Shown: positions 63,733-64,000 of the stretch, in pieces | Numbering within the stretch: the stretch's first letter is position 1 | Layout of the letters: every line of letters starts with the position of its first letter | Source: Vreelandella profundi | GTDB lineage: Bacteria > Pseudomonadota > Gammaproteobacteria > Pseudomonadales > Halomonadaceae | Assembly (NCBI RefSeq): GCF_019722725.1 | Contig: NZ_CP077941.1 | Location: forward strand, 1,054,001-1,118,000 | DNA length: 64,000 bases | Reading direction: 5' to 3' | Notes under the pieces: model-generated | What the model saw: only the letters and a program-made list of their open reading frames with translations | Told to the model about the DNA's origin: nothing | Databases searched by the model: none | Made by a program: the position numbers and the translations under genes

Positions 63733-64000
63733 ACCCAGCCCTCGCCACGTTCTGCCAAACGCTGCAGCTGATCGGCACCTGCTCGGTAGGGCGCTGGCCA
63801 CTCAACGCCGCTGTCGCCTAGCCCTGCCGCCACGTGAAGAAGCCAGTAAGGGTCAGCGAGGTGAGGGCGGGCGATACAGACTAGATCGGCGCGACCGGCC
63901 ATCAGAATCGAGTTCACGTGGTCGGCCTGGTAAATATTGCCCACGGCCATGGTGGCAATGGGGGTCTCGTTGCGTATGCGGTCAGAAAAGGGCGTTTGGA
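63729..64000 (-). CDS. C-terminus of an OYE-type oxidoreductase (aryl-CoA monooxygenase/reductase-like), cut by window edge
   Basis: The frame runs off the right edge; about 90 residues are visible. [10 protein letters not shown] and [14 protein letters not shown], then [13 protein letters not shown], are the final flavin-binding strands of an Old Yellow Enzyme barrel. The same ending occurs in bifunctional salicylyl-CoA 5-hydroxylase / 2-aminobenzoyl-CoA monooxygenase-reductases, which fuse a flavin monooxygenase to such a barrel. Whether the N-terminal monooxygenase half is present cannot be seen here. Confidence 0.8.
   Translation of the reverse strand, partial: QTPFSDRIRNETPIATMAVGNIYQADHVNSILMAGRADLVCIARPHLADPYWLLHVAAGLGDSGVEWPAPYRAGADQLQRLAERGEGWV

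Overview
The window looks like chromosomal DNA of a halophilic gammaproteobacterium of the Halomonas/Vreelandella type. This is inferred from moderately GC-rich coding DNA, acidic proteins, organic-osmolyte genes, and gammaproteobacterial gene orders such as nudE/yrfG-hslR-hslO-pckA and nrdR-ribD-ribB-ribH-nusB-thiL-pgpA. I see no prophage, insertion sequence, integron or CRISPR array. Most of the window is core genome, with one catabolic gene cluster at the right end.

Layout. 1-5.2 kb: the end of a MetE-like protein, a diguanylate cyclase, then htpX, alaA, rbgA/ylqF and msrB on the minus strand. 5.4-6.0 kb: a tRNA array of three Glu-Gly pairs behind one strong promoter. 6.2-10.2 kb: a YadGH-type ABC exporter, queF, a YdjA-like nitroreductase, a thioesterase and tRNA-Ser(GGA). 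10.5-15.1 kb: a membrane-anchored EEP-family protein, two very small candidate ORFs, a metallothionein, a CLCA_X-like protein, a DJ-1/PfpI protein and a MipA/OmpV porin-like protein. 15.4-21.4 kb: a DASS carboxylate transporter, an M42 peptidase, an MFS transporter and an NSS transporter. 21.4-26.7 kb: an SOS-controlled umuDC operon followed by an unknown membrane protein, then glyA and a GT32-like glycosyltransferase.

27.2-31.9 kb is an osmolyte locus. A HAD phosphatase and a glucosyl-3-phosphoglycerate synthase would make glucosylglycerate. A convergent GH13_18 phosphorylase, followed by dsbG, would break it down. 32.0-37.4 kb is the nrdR-riboflavin-nusB-thiL-pgpA operon. 37.6-41.5 kb holds a DUF945 protein and a Lon protease with an acidic N-terminal extension that is not next to clpX. 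41.6-53.2 kb holds ydgJ, nudE, yrfG-hslR-hslO, pckA, tex, gshA-dsbB and an alpha/beta hydrolase.

53.2-64.0 kb, all on the minus strand, is a tightly packed catabolic cluster. In transcription order it encodes the end of an OYE-type oxidoreductase (probably the C-terminus of an aryl-CoA monooxygenase/reductase), an SDR, a MarR regulator, an enoyl-CoA hydratase, an acyl-CoA dehydrogenase, an aryl-CoA ligase, a five-gene branched-chain-type ABC uptake system, a thioesterase and a RidA-family protein. Together they suggest aerobic CoA-dependent breakdown of 2-aminobenzoate or a related ortho-substituted benzoate: uptake, CoA activation, oxygenation/reduction, beta-oxidation-like steps, and handling of an imine or a stalled thioester.
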